From: Tagaea sp965279565
Lineage (GTDB): Bacteria > Pseudomonadota > Alphaproteobacteria > CACIAM-22H2
DNA: 64,000 nucleotides
Assembly (NCBI GenBank): GCA_965279565.1
Contig: OZ257249.1
Location: 2,790,001 to 2,854,000, forward strand
Direction of reading: 5' to 3'
The stretch's first letter is position 1; the number at the start of each line of letters is the position of its first letter. The translations under genes and the position numbers were made by a program. Under the pieces are notes generated by a model, which saw nothing but the letters and a program-made list of their open reading frames with translations, searched no databases and was not told where the DNA came from. Of the stretch, positions 10,928-19,482 are shown in pieces.

Positions 10928-13042
10928 TTAGATCGTCCCCACGGTCTTGATGCGTGCCTTCGGGTGGATTTCGTTCTGCGACATGACCGCGGTCGACGGG
11001 CGGAACCGCTCGACGATCGAGCGCACGAACGGGCGGGCGAGGGGGCTGGTGAGCAGAACCGGGTTCTCGCCCATCAGCGCGTGACGCTCGAATGTGGCGC
11101 GGACGTTCTGGATGAATTCCTGCAGGCGCGAGGGCTGCATCGAAAGCTGGCGATCCTCGCCCTGGCCGACGATCGATTCCGCGAAGGTCTGTTCCCATTC
11201 CGGCCCGAGCGTGACGAGCGGGATGAAGCTGCCGTCGACCGAGTTCTGCTCGCAGATCTGGCGGGCCAGACGCGTGCGCACGTGCTCGGTGATCGCGGTG
11301 ATGTTGCGGGTCTGGCTCGTGGCTTCCGACACGCCTTCGAGGATCGCCGGCAGGTCGCGGATCGAGATGCGTTCGGAGAGCAGGTTCTGCAGCACGCGCT
11401 GCAGGCCGCCGACGGTGATCTGGGTCGGCACGATCTCGTCGACCAGCTTCTTGTGTTCCTTGCCCAGCTCGTCGAGCAGCTTCTGCGTCTCGGTGTACGA
11501 GAGCAGCTCGGCCATGTTGTCCTTGATGATCTCGGTCAGGTGCGTCGTGATGACCGTCTGCGGATCGACGACCGTCATGCCCTTGAACAGCGCTTCCTCG
11601 CGCATCGATTCGTCGACCCACATCGCGGGCAGGCCGAAGGTCGGCTCCTTCGTCGGCTCGCCGGCCATCGAGATCGCCTCGCCGCGCGGATCCATGACCA
11701 GCAGCAAGCCCGGGCGCAGGTCACCGCGGCCGGCGATGATCTCCTTGATGCGCAGCGCATACTCGGTCGAGGGGAGCTGCATGTTGTCCTGGATGCGCAC
11801 CGACGGCATGACGAAGCCCATGTCGCCGGCAAGCTGGCGGCGCAGGGCCTTGATCTGGTCGGTCAGGCGCTGGCCCTTGTCGGCGTTGATCAGCGGCAGC
11901 AGGCCGTAGCCCAGTTCGAGGCGGATCAGGTCGATATGCAGCGACGCCTGGATCGGTTCTTCGGCCGGCGGCGGCGGGGCTTCCTCGATCGCCTTCTGCA
12001 CCGCCTCGGCAGCGATCATCGCGTCCTTCTGCTTGAACATCTCGAAGGCGGCGTAGCCGCTCATCGCGGCCAGGATGGCGAAGGGCACGAAGGGCAGGCC
12101 CGGGACGACCGCGAGCGCGGCAGTCAGGACGGAGCACAGCACCAGCGCCTTGGGATAGCCGCCGAGCTGGCCGAACATCGCCTTGTCGGCCGAGCCGCGG
12201 ATACCGGCCTTGGTCACGAGCAGGCCGGCCGCGACCGACGTGATCAGGGCCGGGACCTGGCTGACCAGGCCGTCGCCGACGGTCAGCAGCGTGTAGTAGT
12301 TGGCGGCCTGCGCGACCGTGAGGCCGTGGCTCGTCGTGCCGATGATGATGCCGGCGATGACGTTGATGAATGTGATGAGCAGGCCCGCGACCGCGTCGCC
12401 GCGCACGAACTTCGCGGCACCGTCCATCGAGCCGAAGAAGGTGCTTTCGTCCTCGAGATCGGTACGCCGCTTGCGGGCGGTCGCCTCGTCGATCAGGCCG
12501 GCCGACAGGTCGGCGTCGATCGCCATCTGCTTGCCGGGCATCGCGTCGAGGTTGAAGCGCGCGGACACTTCGGCGATGCGCCCCGAGCCCTTCGTGATGA
12601 CGACGAAGTTCACGATCACGAGGATGGCGAATATGATGACGCCGATGACGAAGTTTCCGCCCATCAGCAGGCCGCCGAAGGCGCGCACGACCTCGCCGGC
12701 GGCCCCGATGCCCTCGTGGCCGTGCGACAGGATCAGGCGCGTCGTGGCGAGGTTCAGCGACAGCCGCATCAGCGTGGCGATCAGCAGGATGGTGGGGAAG
12801 GAGCTGAAGTCGAGCGGCCGCTGGATGAACAGCGAGACGAGCAGGATCAGGACCGAGATCGTGATCGAAAGCGCCAGCAGGATATCGACCAGCCAGGTCG
12901 GCAGCGGAACGAGCAGGACGAGCAGGATGCCGAAGACGCCGAGTGCGAGCAGCACTTCGCCCTGGCGGCCGAGTGCCCGCAGGCTCTCGATCGCGTCGAA
13001 TCCGCCCGTTTGTGCTTCCTGGCCAGCTGCCGGTTCGGCCAT
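10928..13042 (-). CDS. flhA: Flagellar export gate protein FlhA
   Basis: The 704-residue FlhA is the large export-gate component of the flagellar type III system. The N-terminal half has about eight membrane helices (for example LLALGVFGILLVLLVPL) and the family signature around MRLSLNLATTRLIL. Next come the conserved cytoplasmic FHIPEP-type loop (FVRGDAVAGLLITFINVIAG) and a C-terminal cytoplasmic domain of about 340 residues that docks export chaperones. Length is normal. The start ATG at 13042 is only 26 bases from the flbD stop, and flhF follows after 3 bases. Confidence 0.98.
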   Translation of the reverse strand: MAEPAAGQEAQTGGFDAIESLRALGRQGEVLLALGVFGILLVLLVPLPTWLVDILLALSITISVLILLVSLFIQRPLDFSSFPTILLIATLMRLSLNLATTRLILSHGHEGIGAAGEVVRAFGGLLMGGNFVIGVIIFAILVIVNFVVITKGSGRIAEVSARFNLDAMPGKQMAIDADLSAGLIDEATARKRRTDLEDESTFFGSMDGAAKFVRGDAVAGLLITFINVIAGIIIGTTSHGLTVAQAANYYTLLTVGDGLVSQVPALITSVAAGLLVTKAGIRGSADKAMFGQLGGYPKALVLCSVLTAALAVVPGLPFVPFAILAAMSGYAAFEMFKQKDAMIAAEAVQKAIEEAPPPPAEEPIQASLHIDLIRLELGYGLLPLINADKGQRLTDQIKALRRQLAGDMGFVMPSVRIQDNMQLPSTEYALRIKEIIAGRGDLRPGLLLVMDPRGEAISMAGEPTKEPTFGLPAMWVDESMREEALFKGMTVVDPQTVITTHLTEIIKDNMAELLSYTETQKLLDELGKEHKKLVDEIVPTQITVGGLQRVLQNLLSERISIRDLPAILEGVSEATSQTRNITAITEHVRTRLARQICEQNSVDGSFIPLVTLGPEWEQTFAESIVGQGEDRQLSMQPSRLQEFIQNVRATFERHALMGENPVLLTSPLARPFVRSIVERFRPSTAVMSQNEIHPKARIKTVGTI

Positions 13043-13068
13043 GTTCGCCTAGCTTGTTAAGGAGACGT

Positions 13069-14442
13069 TCAGAACGCGGCGCGCGGTTCGCTGCCCGAAG
13101 GCGGCGGCGGCGGCGCGAAACCCTGGTCGTTGTAGATCTTCAGCTTGTTGCGCAGCGTGCGGATCGAGATGCCGAGGATGTTGGCGGCATGAGTCCGGTT
13201 GCCCAGGCAATGCGTCAGCGTGTCGAGAATCAGTTCGCGCTCGACGTCGTCGACCGTGCGGCCGACGAGACCGCCCTTCGCGCCCGCCGATGCGCCGCCG
13301 GCCGAAGCCGCGGCAGGGGCGCCCGGCCGGTCCTCGGGGCGCGTGGCGCCCTGCAGGACGATGGCCTCGGGGCCAACGACCGGGCTCTTCGCGAGGAGGA
13401 CGGCGCGATGGACGGTGTTCTCGAGCTCGCGCACGTTGCCGCGCCACGTATGGGCGCGCATCATCGCCATCGCCTCGGGGGCGAAGGCGCGCGCGTCGGT
13501 GCCGTTGGCTTCGGCGTACTTGCGCATGAAATGCTCGGCCAGCACGTCAATGTCGAGCGGGCGCGCGCGCAGGGGCGGCAGGCGGACCGTGACGACGTTC
13601 AGGCGGAAATAGAGGTCTTCGCGGAAGCGGCCGGCGCGCACTTCGCCTTCCAGCTCGCGGTTGGTCGAGGCGAGGATGCGGATATCGATCTTGATCGGCT
13701 GCGTGCCGCCCACACGGTCGATGACGCGCTCCTGGATCGCGCGCAGGAGCTTGGCCTGCAGGCGCATGTCCATCTCGCCGAGCTCGTCGAGGAACAGCGT
13801 GCCGCCGCTGGCTTCCTCGAACTTGCCGATCCGGCGGGCAACGGCACCGGTGAAGGCGCCCTTCTCGTGGCCGAACAGCTCGCTTTCGAGCAGGTTGTCG
13901 GGGATGGCGGCGCAGTTCACGCAGATGATCGGCGCACCCGAGCGCTTGCTCTTGGCGTGGATATAGCGCGCCATCAGCTCCTTGCCGGTTCCGGACTCGC
14001 CGGTGATCAGGATCGACGCGTCGGATGCGGCGACGCGGTCGGCAAGGCGCAGCGTGTCGGCCATCGCCGGGTCCTTGAAGACGATCGCGGCACTCTCCTC
14101 GGTCACCGCGGCGAGGACCGCGGCGATCAGTTCCGGCTCGGGCGGGAGCGGGATGTACTCCTTCGCACCCGCCTTGATCGCGCGCACTGCGGCGGCCGAA
14201 TCCGTCCCGATGCCGCACGCGACGACCGGGATGTGGATGCGTTCGTTGCGCAGCGCATCGACGAGGGCGCCGATGTCCAGGCCCACGTCGATCATCACCA
14301 GATCCGCTCCCTTGCCGCCGCGCAGCGCCTCGAGGCCGCGGGCGACGTCGTCGACCTGGCTTACCTTGGCGCCGCGCGCGATGGCGATTTTCGCCGCGGT
14401 CGAGACCTGGCCGCTTAGGGAACCGATGATCAGCAGGCGCAT
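13069..14442 (-). CDS. flbD: Sigma-54 activator FlbD, master regulator of late flagellar genes
   Basis: The 457-residue protein has a receiver (1-115), an AAA+ domain and a Fis-type DNA-binding tail (THAANILGISIRTLRNKLK). Walker A is GESGTGKE at 148-155 and GAFTGA is at 195-200, so it should contact sigma-54. In the receiver Asp52 is present, but the N-terminal acidic pair is missing (LLIIGSLSG). This fits the known Caulobacter FlbD, whose activity depends on FliX rather than a dedicated kinase. Position in the fliF-flhA operon and a fliX gene at 51888 support the name. Its probable targets are the sigma-54 promoters and palindromic boxes listed elsewhere. Confidence 0.93.
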   Translation of the reverse strand: MRLLIIGSLSGQVSTAAKIAIARGAKVSQVDDVARGLEALRGGKGADLVMIDVGLDIGALVDALRNERIHIPVVACGIGTDSAAAVRAIKAGAKEYIPLPPEPELIAAVLAAVTEESAAIVFKDPAMADTLRLADRVAASDASILITGESGTGKELMARYIHAKSKRSGAPIICVNCAAIPDNLLESELFGHEKGAFTGAVARRIGKFEEASGGTLFLDELGEMDMRLQAKLLRAIQERVIDRVGGTQPIKIDIRILASTNRELEGEVRAGRFREDLYFRLNVVTVRLPPLRARPLDIDVLAEHFMRKYAEANGTDARAFAPEAMAMMRAHTWRGNVRELENTVHRAVLLAKSPVVGPEAIVLQGATRPEDRPGAPAAASAGGASAGAKGGLVGRTVDDVERELILDTLTHCLGNRTHAANILGISIRTLRNKLKIYNDQGFAPPPPPSGSEPRAAF

Positions 14443-14470
14443 TCTTTGGAACTCCGGCGTGTCTGGCGTG

Positions 14471-14848
14471 TCAGCTACGGTCGACCTTGACGATTTCCGT
14501 CATGGTCACGCCGAGGCGTTCGTCGACGACGACGACTTCGCCGCGCGCCACGAGACGGTTGTTGACGTAGATGTCGATCGCCTCGCCGACCTTGCGGTCG
14601 AGTTCCACGACGGCACCGCGACCGAGCTTGAGGAGCTGGTTTACCTGCATGGTCGCCTTGCCGAGCACCGCCGAGACGGTGACGGGAATGTCGTAGACGG
14701 CTTCGAGTTCCTTGGCCGTGCGCGCCTGACGATTGTCGCCGCCGCCACCGCCGCCGGCTCCACCGCCGCCGCCGCCGCCCATCGCGGCATCTCCCGCCAT
14801 GGCCTTGGCCATGTCGAGGTCGTCGAAATTCACCTTTTCGTCGGCCAT
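14471..14848 (-). CDS. fliN: Flagellar motor switch protein FliN
   Basis: The 125-residue protein ends in an SpoA/surface-presentation domain with YDIPVTVSAVLGKATM, LKLGRGAVVELDRKVGE and NNRLVARGEVVVVDERLGV, the FliN signature. FliN forms the base of the C-ring and helps dock the export ATPase. A glycine-only linker (about residues 24-38) separates a short N-terminal peptide from the domain, as in other alphaproteobacterial FliN. The ATG at 14848 is preceded by AAGGAGT. Confidence 0.95.
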   Translation of the reverse strand: MADEKVNFDDLDMAKAMAGDAAMGGGGGGGAGGGGGGDNRQARTAKELEAVYDIPVTVSAVLGKATMQVNQLLKLGRGAVVELDRKVGEAIDIYVNNRLVARGEVVVVDERLGVTMTEIVKVDRS

Positions 14849-14868
14849 CTGTTGACTCCTTCCAGGAT

Positions 14869-15537
14869 TCAGTTGGTTCCGTTGCTGCCCGGCTGCATCG
14901 CCAGGTAGCGTTCGATCGCGTCTTCGATTTCCTTCCAGACGTCGGCGAGATTGCGCTCGACGCCGCCGTTCAGCCACTCGATGCGGGCATCCGTCGCAGG
15001 CAGGTTCGGATCGGGCAGCACGACGATGCGCCCGGCAAAGCCCAGCGTCTCGCCGAGCGCTTCGAATTTCTCGCGGATCAGGTCGGCCACGGCCGGATTG
15101 ACCTTGGCGACGAAGCGCGGCTGTTCGGCCAGCCGCTCGAGGCACTCGCGCATCAGCGCCTCGATCTCCTCGACGCCGCGCGTGGCGGCGAGGGCGGGCA
15201 GCAGCTTGCGCGCGATGGCGCCCATCGCCTGAACCGCACCCGCATCGGCTTCGGCGCGCGCGCGGTCGGCGGCAGCCAGCGCATGTGGAAGGGTCTGTTC
15301 GAGATGGGCCAGCGCCTGTGCGGCAAGGTGCGCCGCATCGGCAAGCGCTTCGTCGCGGCCGGCGTCGAAGCCCTCGGCGCGACCGGCCGCGTGGGCGTTC
15401 TGCTTGGCCATCTCGACTTCGACTTCGGTGTACTGCTTGGGCTTGCGCCGCATGATCACCGGCATCGGCTCGCCGTCCGGCCCGACCCCGGGCTGGGCGA
15501 ACTCTTCCTGGAAGAGGAACTTGCTGATGGCGGGCAT
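14869..15537 (-). CDS. fliH: Flagellar assembly protein FliH
   Basis: The 222-residue protein fits FliH, the regulator of the export ATPase FliI that links it to FliN. It begins AISKFLFQEEF, has a long alanine/glutamate-rich coiled coil (about 50-110), and ends in a conserved domain with GRIVVLPDPNLPATDARIEWLNGG. It lies between the fliG-N gene and fliN, the usual place. FliI is not in this window. Confidence 0.85.
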   Translation of the reverse strand: MPAISKFLFQEEFAQPGVGPDGEPMPVIMRRKPKQYTEVEVEMAKQNAHAAGRAEGFDAGRDEALADAAHLAAQALAHLEQTLPHALAAADRARAEADAGAVQAMGAIARKLLPALAATRGVEEIEALMRECLERLAEQPRFVAKVNPAVADLIREKFEALGETLGFAGRIVVLPDPNLPATDARIEWLNGGVERNLADVWKEIEDAIERYLAMQPGSNGTN

Positions 15538-15556
15538 TCGTTCGATATCCCCTGAT

Positions 15557-15796
15557 TCAGGCGGCGAGCGAGAGCGAGACGTGTGCCGCGAATTCCTCGA
15601 TCAACTGCTCGACTTCCTTGGCGTCGAGACGACCGAGATCGGCGAAGCCGACGGCAAGGGTCGTGATGTCGCGGTCGTCGAGTTCGGCGCAGAGCTTCGC
15701 GGCGGCGTCCTCGCCAAGCGCGAGCATCAGGATGGCGGCCTTGCGGCGGCCGTCGAGGTGGTGCGCGGGCAGCTGGCGTGTCGTACGGGTTTCCAT
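15557..15796 (-). CDS. fliG: Stand-alone FliG N-terminal domain in the fliG position
   Basis: The 79-residue product (88 if TTG at 15823 is used) aligns with only the first domain of FliG: RRKAAILMLALGEDAAAKL, then DRDITTLAVGFADLGRLDAKEVEQLIEEF. In full FliG this domain binds the FliF C-terminus. The middle and C-terminal domains, which bind FliM and MotA, are absent. The stop is 20 bases from the fliH start, so there is no room for a hidden remainder or a simple frameshift. A full-length fliG may exist elsewhere. ATG 15796 was chosen for its purine-rich upstream region. Either start lies directly after the fliF stop. Confidence 0.8.
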   Translation of the reverse strand: METRTTRQLPAHHLDGRRKAAILMLALGEDAAAKLCAELDDRDITTLAVGFADLGRLDAKEVEQLIEEFAAHVSLSLAA

Positions 15797-15826
15797 GGGG
15801 CTCTCTTCGCTCCGTTCCGTCAACGC

Positions 15827-17491
15827 TTAGGTTTCTTGGTACATCCAGGTCCGCAGGATGGCCACGGCCTCTTCCGGATGCTTCTCGACGATCTCGCCGA
15901 TCTTCTTGATCGACGAGGCGCGCACGCGGCCTTCGACCTGGGCGATGTCGATCATCTGCTCGATCTCGCTGGGACCTTCCATGCCGGGCGAGGGGCCGCC
16001 GGGCAAGGCGAGGCCCGTCGGGGCCGCACCCGGCATCAGCTGGGCCTGCTGGGCGGCCTGGTCGGCGGCGAGGCGCTCCTGTTCGCGGCGGTCCTGGGCG
16101 GACTTGAGCACGTGGTTGATGATCGGGCGCGCGACCAGCAGGATCACGAGCAGGGCCACGATCGCCATGACGAAGACTTCGGCGAGACGCAGCAGGTCGG
16201 CGCGCGTGAAGTCGAACAGGCCGGGCTCGGTCGTATCGACGATGATCTCTTCCGGCGCATAGAAGCGCAGATTGACGACCTCGATCGAATCGCCGCGGCG
16301 CTGGTCGAAGCCGATCGCCGAACGCACGAGTGCGGTCAGTCGCTGCATTTCCTCTTCCGAGCGCGGCTGGTACTGCTTTTCGGCGCCGGTCCCGGTCAGG
16401 TTGCCGTCGACGACGACGGCGACCGAGAGCTTGCGCACGATGCCGGATTCGCGGACGTGCTGGCGCACCGTCTTGCTGATCTCGAAGTTGGTGGTTTCCT
16501 CCGAGCGGTTGCCGCGGTTCGTCGTCTTCGGCGCACCGCCGGAATCCTGGTTGGCGTCGGGCAGGTTGTTCTGGACGGTAACCTGGGCTGCCGCCTCGGA
16601 GGCTTCGTTCGTTTCCGTGACGGTCTGCGTCGAACGCACGACCTGGCCGTCCGGATCGAAGAGCTCCTGGTTCGTGACGATGCGGTCGAAATCGAGATCG
16701 ACGGCCACTTCGGCGCGGACCTTACCCGGGCCGATCGTGCGCTCGACGATGCCTTCGATCGTGCGCGCGAGGCGCTGTTCGTAGGCGCGGCGAAGTTCTT
16801 CGGCCGAAGTGCTCGTCGCCGACGGATCGTCGCTTTCGGGCTGGCCCTTGGCGAGCAGGTTGCCGCGGTCGTCGACGACCGAGACACGCACGGGACGCAT
16901 GTTGGGCACGGCCGCCGCGACGAGCGACTGGATCGCCTGGACCTGCTGGCGGGGCAGGCGGTTGTTGGGATCGCGCATGCGCAGGATGACCGACGCGGTC
17001 GGTTCCTGGCGTTCGCGGTTGAACAGGTCGCGGCGCGGGATCACGAGATGGACGCGCGCACCGGCGACCGGCTGCAGCGCGCTGACCGTACGCGCGAGTT
17101 CGCCTTCCATGGCGCGCGTCTGGTTGATCTGCTGCATGAAGTTGGTCTGACCGAGCACGTCGCCGCGGTCGAAGATCTCGTAGCCGATCGAGCCACCGCG
17201 CGGGATGCCGGCTTCGGCGAAGCTCAGGCGCAGGCGCAGGACCCGGTCTTCGGGCACCATGACCGTGTTGCCGCCGTTGCGAAGTTCGTAGGGAACCTGC
17301 TGCTGCTCGAGCCGGGTCGTGATCTGGCCGGCATCGGTCGGCGACAGCTCGCTATAGAGCAGGGCCATCGGCGGCTGCGACAAACGCATTGAAAAGAAAA
17401 AGAAAAACCCAAGCAGACCGACGGCGACGGCGCCCAAAAGGCCCAGTCGCATCGGCCCCAGCTGGCGGAGCGTATCCATGAAACTATTCAC
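15827..17491 (-). CDS. fliF: Flagellar MS-ring protein FliF
   Basis: The 554-residue FliF has an N-terminal membrane helix (LGLLGAVAVGLLGFFFFF), ring-building motifs (YSELSPTDAGQI, VHLVIPRRDLF), a periplasmic region, and a second membrane helix near residue 460 (VFVMAIVALLVILLVARP). Its cytoplasmic tail (IEQMIDIAQVEGRVRASS and EKHPEEAVAILRTWMYQ) binds FliG. The intact FliG-binding tail matters because the next gene encodes only the matching FliG N domain. It is the first gene of the fliF-fliG-fliH-fliN-flbD-flhA operon; the leader carries two FlbD-like boxes. Confidence 0.97.
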   Translation of the reverse strand: MNSFMDTLRQLGPMRLGLLGAVAVGLLGFFFFFSMRLSQPPMALLYSELSPTDAGQITTRLEQQQVPYELRNGGNTVMVPEDRVLRLRLSFAEAGIPRGGSIGYEIFDRGDVLGQTNFMQQINQTRAMEGELARTVSALQPVAGARVHLVIPRRDLFNRERQEPTASVILRMRDPNNRLPRQQVQAIQSLVAAAVPNMRPVRVSVVDDRGNLLAKGQPESDDPSATSTSAEELRRAYEQRLARTIEGIVERTIGPGKVRAEVAVDLDFDRIVTNQELFDPDGQVVRSTQTVTETNEASEAAAQVTVQNNLPDANQDSGGAPKTTNRGNRSEETTNFEISKTVRQHVRESGIVRKLSVAVVVDGNLTGTGAEKQYQPRSEEEMQRLTALVRSAIGFDQRRGDSIEVVNLRFYAPEEIIVDTTEPGLFDFTRADLLRLAEVFVMAIVALLVILLVARPIINHVLKSAQDRREQERLAADQAAQQAQLMPGAAPTGLALPGGPSPGMEGPSEIEQMIDIAQVEGRVRASSIKKIGEIVEKHPEEAVAILRTWMYQET

Positions 17492-17630
17492 TCGGACCTT
17501 CCCTCGGGGCTAAGACCCCAGTCCTGAAAAATCGACCCGGTTCTGGGTTCCGATCACGCCCGAATTGGCGCAATTTTATCCAAAACTTGATACGTATCGT
17601 AGGGAAGAGGAGTGAACGAAAGATTAATAC

Positions 17631-17669
17631 CCGGCAGATTTTTCCCGGTTACCGGGAAAATATTGCCGA
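17631..17669. promoter_or_regulatory. Two FlbD-like boxes in the fliF leader
   Basis: CCGGCAGATTTTTCCCGG (17631-17648) and ACCGGGAAAATATTGCCGA (17651-17669) are two neighbouring, oppositely oriented copies of the palindromic box found at the sigma-54 promoters of this locus. They lie 140-180 bases before the fliF ATG. The 221-base gap 17492-17712 has no gene and no good sigma-54 promoter toward fliF. In Caulobacter, FlbD represses fliF through such a site; the same role is inferred here. Confidence 0.55.
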
Positions 17670-17712
17670 GTCTTCTTGGGTTTAAGCCGAAACTTCGAGT
17701 CGAATCTGAGGT

Positions 17713-18087
17713 TTAGCGCGGTTTCGCAGGCTGTTCGTCGGCTTGCGGAATTTCACGATATTCCTTCACCCGGGTCGCCCGCAGGCCCCTTGGACCGTGG
17801 CGGTCGATCAGGCGCTGCCAAGAATTGAATTCCTCATGGGACAGGTTGTAATGCCGGCACGCGTCGTCGAGCGTGAGCATCCCCTTGCGCACGGCATCGA
17901 CCACGGCCGCCTTGCGCCGGATCACCCAACGCTTGGTTCCCGGGGCGGGAAGGATCCCGCCCAGAACGTCGCGCGGAGCGGCCGGAAGACGGGCCGGCAC
18001 TTCGGGTGATTGCCGATCGGCATTCATGTCGAGGATGAATCCTTCGATTGCACTTCGCCCGGAATCTACGGCTTCGTTCTTAAACAT
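17713..18087 (-). CDS. sciP: SciP-like CtrA-inhibitory DNA-binding protein (DUF1153)
   Basis: The 124-residue protein contains the SciP/DUF1153 helix-turn-helix: PGTKRWVIRRKAAVVDAV, then TLDDACRHYNLSHEEFNSW, then RHGPRGLRATRV. SciP restrains CtrA-driven transcription in Caulobacter and also lies among flagellar genes there. This copy is longer at the N-terminus (about 40 extra residues) and carries a Lys/Pro-rich tail. An internal ATG (MNADRQ) is an alternative start. It sits after flgD and the 18107 gene in the same direction with a 19-base gap, so it belongs to the fliK-flgD unit. Confidence 0.8.
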   Translation of the reverse strand: MFKNEAVDSGRSAIEGFILDMNADRQSPEVPARLPAAPRDVLGGILPAPGTKRWVIRRKAAVVDAVRKGMLTLDDACRHYNLSHEEFNSWQRLIDRHGPRGLRATRVKEYREIPQADEQPAKPR

Positions 18088-18106
18088 TGAGTTAAGGCCT
18101 CCAGCC

Positions 18107-18754
18107 TCAGAATGCCGAAAAGGTCGACAGGCAGTCGCGCCGGCACAAGGCCAGGTGCGGGGTACCGGGTTGTCGGCTGAGGGCGTAGCGCAGGCAGCGC
18201 CCGCAGCTTTCGGTCCACATGCCGCGCAGGATCGGGGAAACCGGATCGAGGGAGATCGGTCCGCGCTGATTCTCTTTTGATTCGCCGAAGCTTGGTCGGT
18301 CCGGCGGGTCGTCCGCGCGCCATCCCGAGGGTCCCTTCGACCACGTGAATTCGTAGCGCGCCTGAAGCCCGTCGCCATCGACGACCGCCAACCCGCTGAC
18401 CGGTGCCGGCCGCGGCGCCATGCCGGAAGGCGGGAGCAGGGTTGCGCGCCAGGCAGCATCGCCGCGTAGGTCGGCGAGCGCGACAGGTTCGGCAAAATTT
18501 GCGCGTCGGCCGTGTTGAGTCCGCCAGGCCAGGACATGTGCTTCCGCACGCTCCGGAACGTAGAGATGGAACTGCGTGTCGCCGCGCCAGATGCCGACCA
18601 GTCCGCCGCGCGTCCGCGGTTCGTTTCGCGAAAGCAGTGTTTCGAAGGCCGGACCGTCCGGCCGCGCACCAAGCGCTGCGCGCAAGGTGGCGGCCTGGAC
18701 GTCGGACTGCGTGTGCTGTTCGCCGATTTCGACCGCGCGGGTCCGGAGGTCCAT
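18107..18754 (-). CDS. Unknown protein translated with FlgD, cysteine-rich C-terminus
   Basis: No family was recognised for this 215-residue protein. It has no signal peptide or membrane helix and is rich in Arg, Ala and Pro. The N-terminal 45 residues look helical, with several acidic and basic pairs. The C-terminal 35 residues hold four cysteines as C-x2-C and C-x3-C (ESCGRCLRYAL and LCRRDCLSTF), a plausible small metal site. ATG overlaps the flgD stop as ATGA, which argues for a coupled flagellar role such as rod or hook assembly or checkpoint control; that is inference. Confidence 0.65.
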   Translation of the reverse strand: MDLRTRAVEIGEQHTQSDVQAATLRAALGARPDGPAFETLLSRNEPRTRGGLVGIWRGDTQFHLYVPERAEAHVLAWRTQHGRRANFAEPVALADLRGDAAWRATLLPPSGMAPRPAPVSGLAVVDGDGLQARYEFTWSKGPSGWRADDPPDRPSFGESKENQRGPISLDPVSPILRGMWTESCGRCLRYALSRQPGTPHLALCRRDCLSTFSAF

Positions 18755-19458
18755 CAGGTGGTCGGCGAGGCGCGGACGGCGGTGAGCTGCGACAGCGGGA
18801 TCTTGTTGCCGTTCACGGTCAGGAACACGTTGCCATTCGAGTAGTCGACCTGCGTGACGACGCCGACGACGGCGCTCGACGTCTTGATCGGGTTGCCCAC
18901 GCCGTCGATCGCCGAAACTTCAACCTGGTACTCGCCGTCGGCCATCTTGACGCCGGCGTCCGAATAGCCGTTCCACTTGAGGGCGTTGTCGCCCGCCGTC
19001 GTGTCGGCGTCCGAGCGCGCGACGAGCTGGCCGTCCTTGTTGTAGATGCTGACGATGACGCGCGAGGCTTCTTCCGGCAGCGTGTAGGTGATGATGCCTT
19101 CGCCGCCGACCAGCGAAACCTTGTCGCCGGTCAGTTCGACCGTCTTGCCGATGTAGTTCACGGCGTTGGCCGACTGCGAGGTCTGCTGCATCGAGATCAG
19201 CGTCTCGAGATTCTGGTTCTGCCGGATCGACTGTTCGACCGACGAGAACTGCACCAGCTGCGAGGTGAACTGGGTCGAGTCCATCGGCGACAGCGGATCC
19301 TGGTTCTGCAGCTGCGTGGTGAGCAGCTTCAGGAACGTGTCGAAGTTCTTGCCGAACGTCGCCTGCGCGGCAGCCGTGGTCGAGCTGCTGCTGGCGGCCG
19401 AACCGGTGGTCTTGTTGGTTCCGCCGGCGGTCTGGGTGGCGAGGAGGGAGGACGACAT
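18754..19458 (-). CDS. flgD: Hook capping/assembly protein FlgD
   Basis: The 234-residue FlgD caps the growing hook during assembly. It has the N-terminal export/cap segment with FLKLLTTQLQNQDPLSPMDSTQFTSQLVQFS, a hallmark of FlgD, and a C-terminal beta domain (VIVSIYNKDGQLVARSDADTTAGDNALKWNGYSD) with the FlgD Ig-like pattern. It lies 24 bases after fliK and overlaps the next gene by four bases. Expression is likely from the sigma-54 promoter at 21163. Confidence 0.95.
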   Translation of the reverse strand: MSSSLLATQTAGGTNKTTGSAASSSSTTAAAQATFGKNFDTFLKLLTTQLQNQDPLSPMDSTQFTSQLVQFSSVEQSIRQNQNLETLISMQQTSQSANAVNYIGKTVELTGDKVSLVGGEGIITYTLPEEASRVIVSIYNKDGQLVARSDADTTAGDNALKWNGYSDAGVKMADGEYQVEVSAIDGVGNPIKTSSAVVGVVTQVDYSNGNVFLTVNGNKIPLSQLTAVRASPTT

Positions 19459-19482
19459 GGCTGGTTCTCCGTTGCGTTCGGA

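Noticed and set aside
9806..13060. Very long open frame on the plus strand
   Set aside because: It lies antisense to flhG, flhF and flhA, whose products are clear family members. The translation is Arg/Asp/Ala-rich and without domains, an effect of high GC.
15540..15823. Short fliG explained as a frameshifted full-length gene
   Set aside because: Only 20 bases lie between its stop and fliH, so there is no remaining FliG coding sequence to recover.
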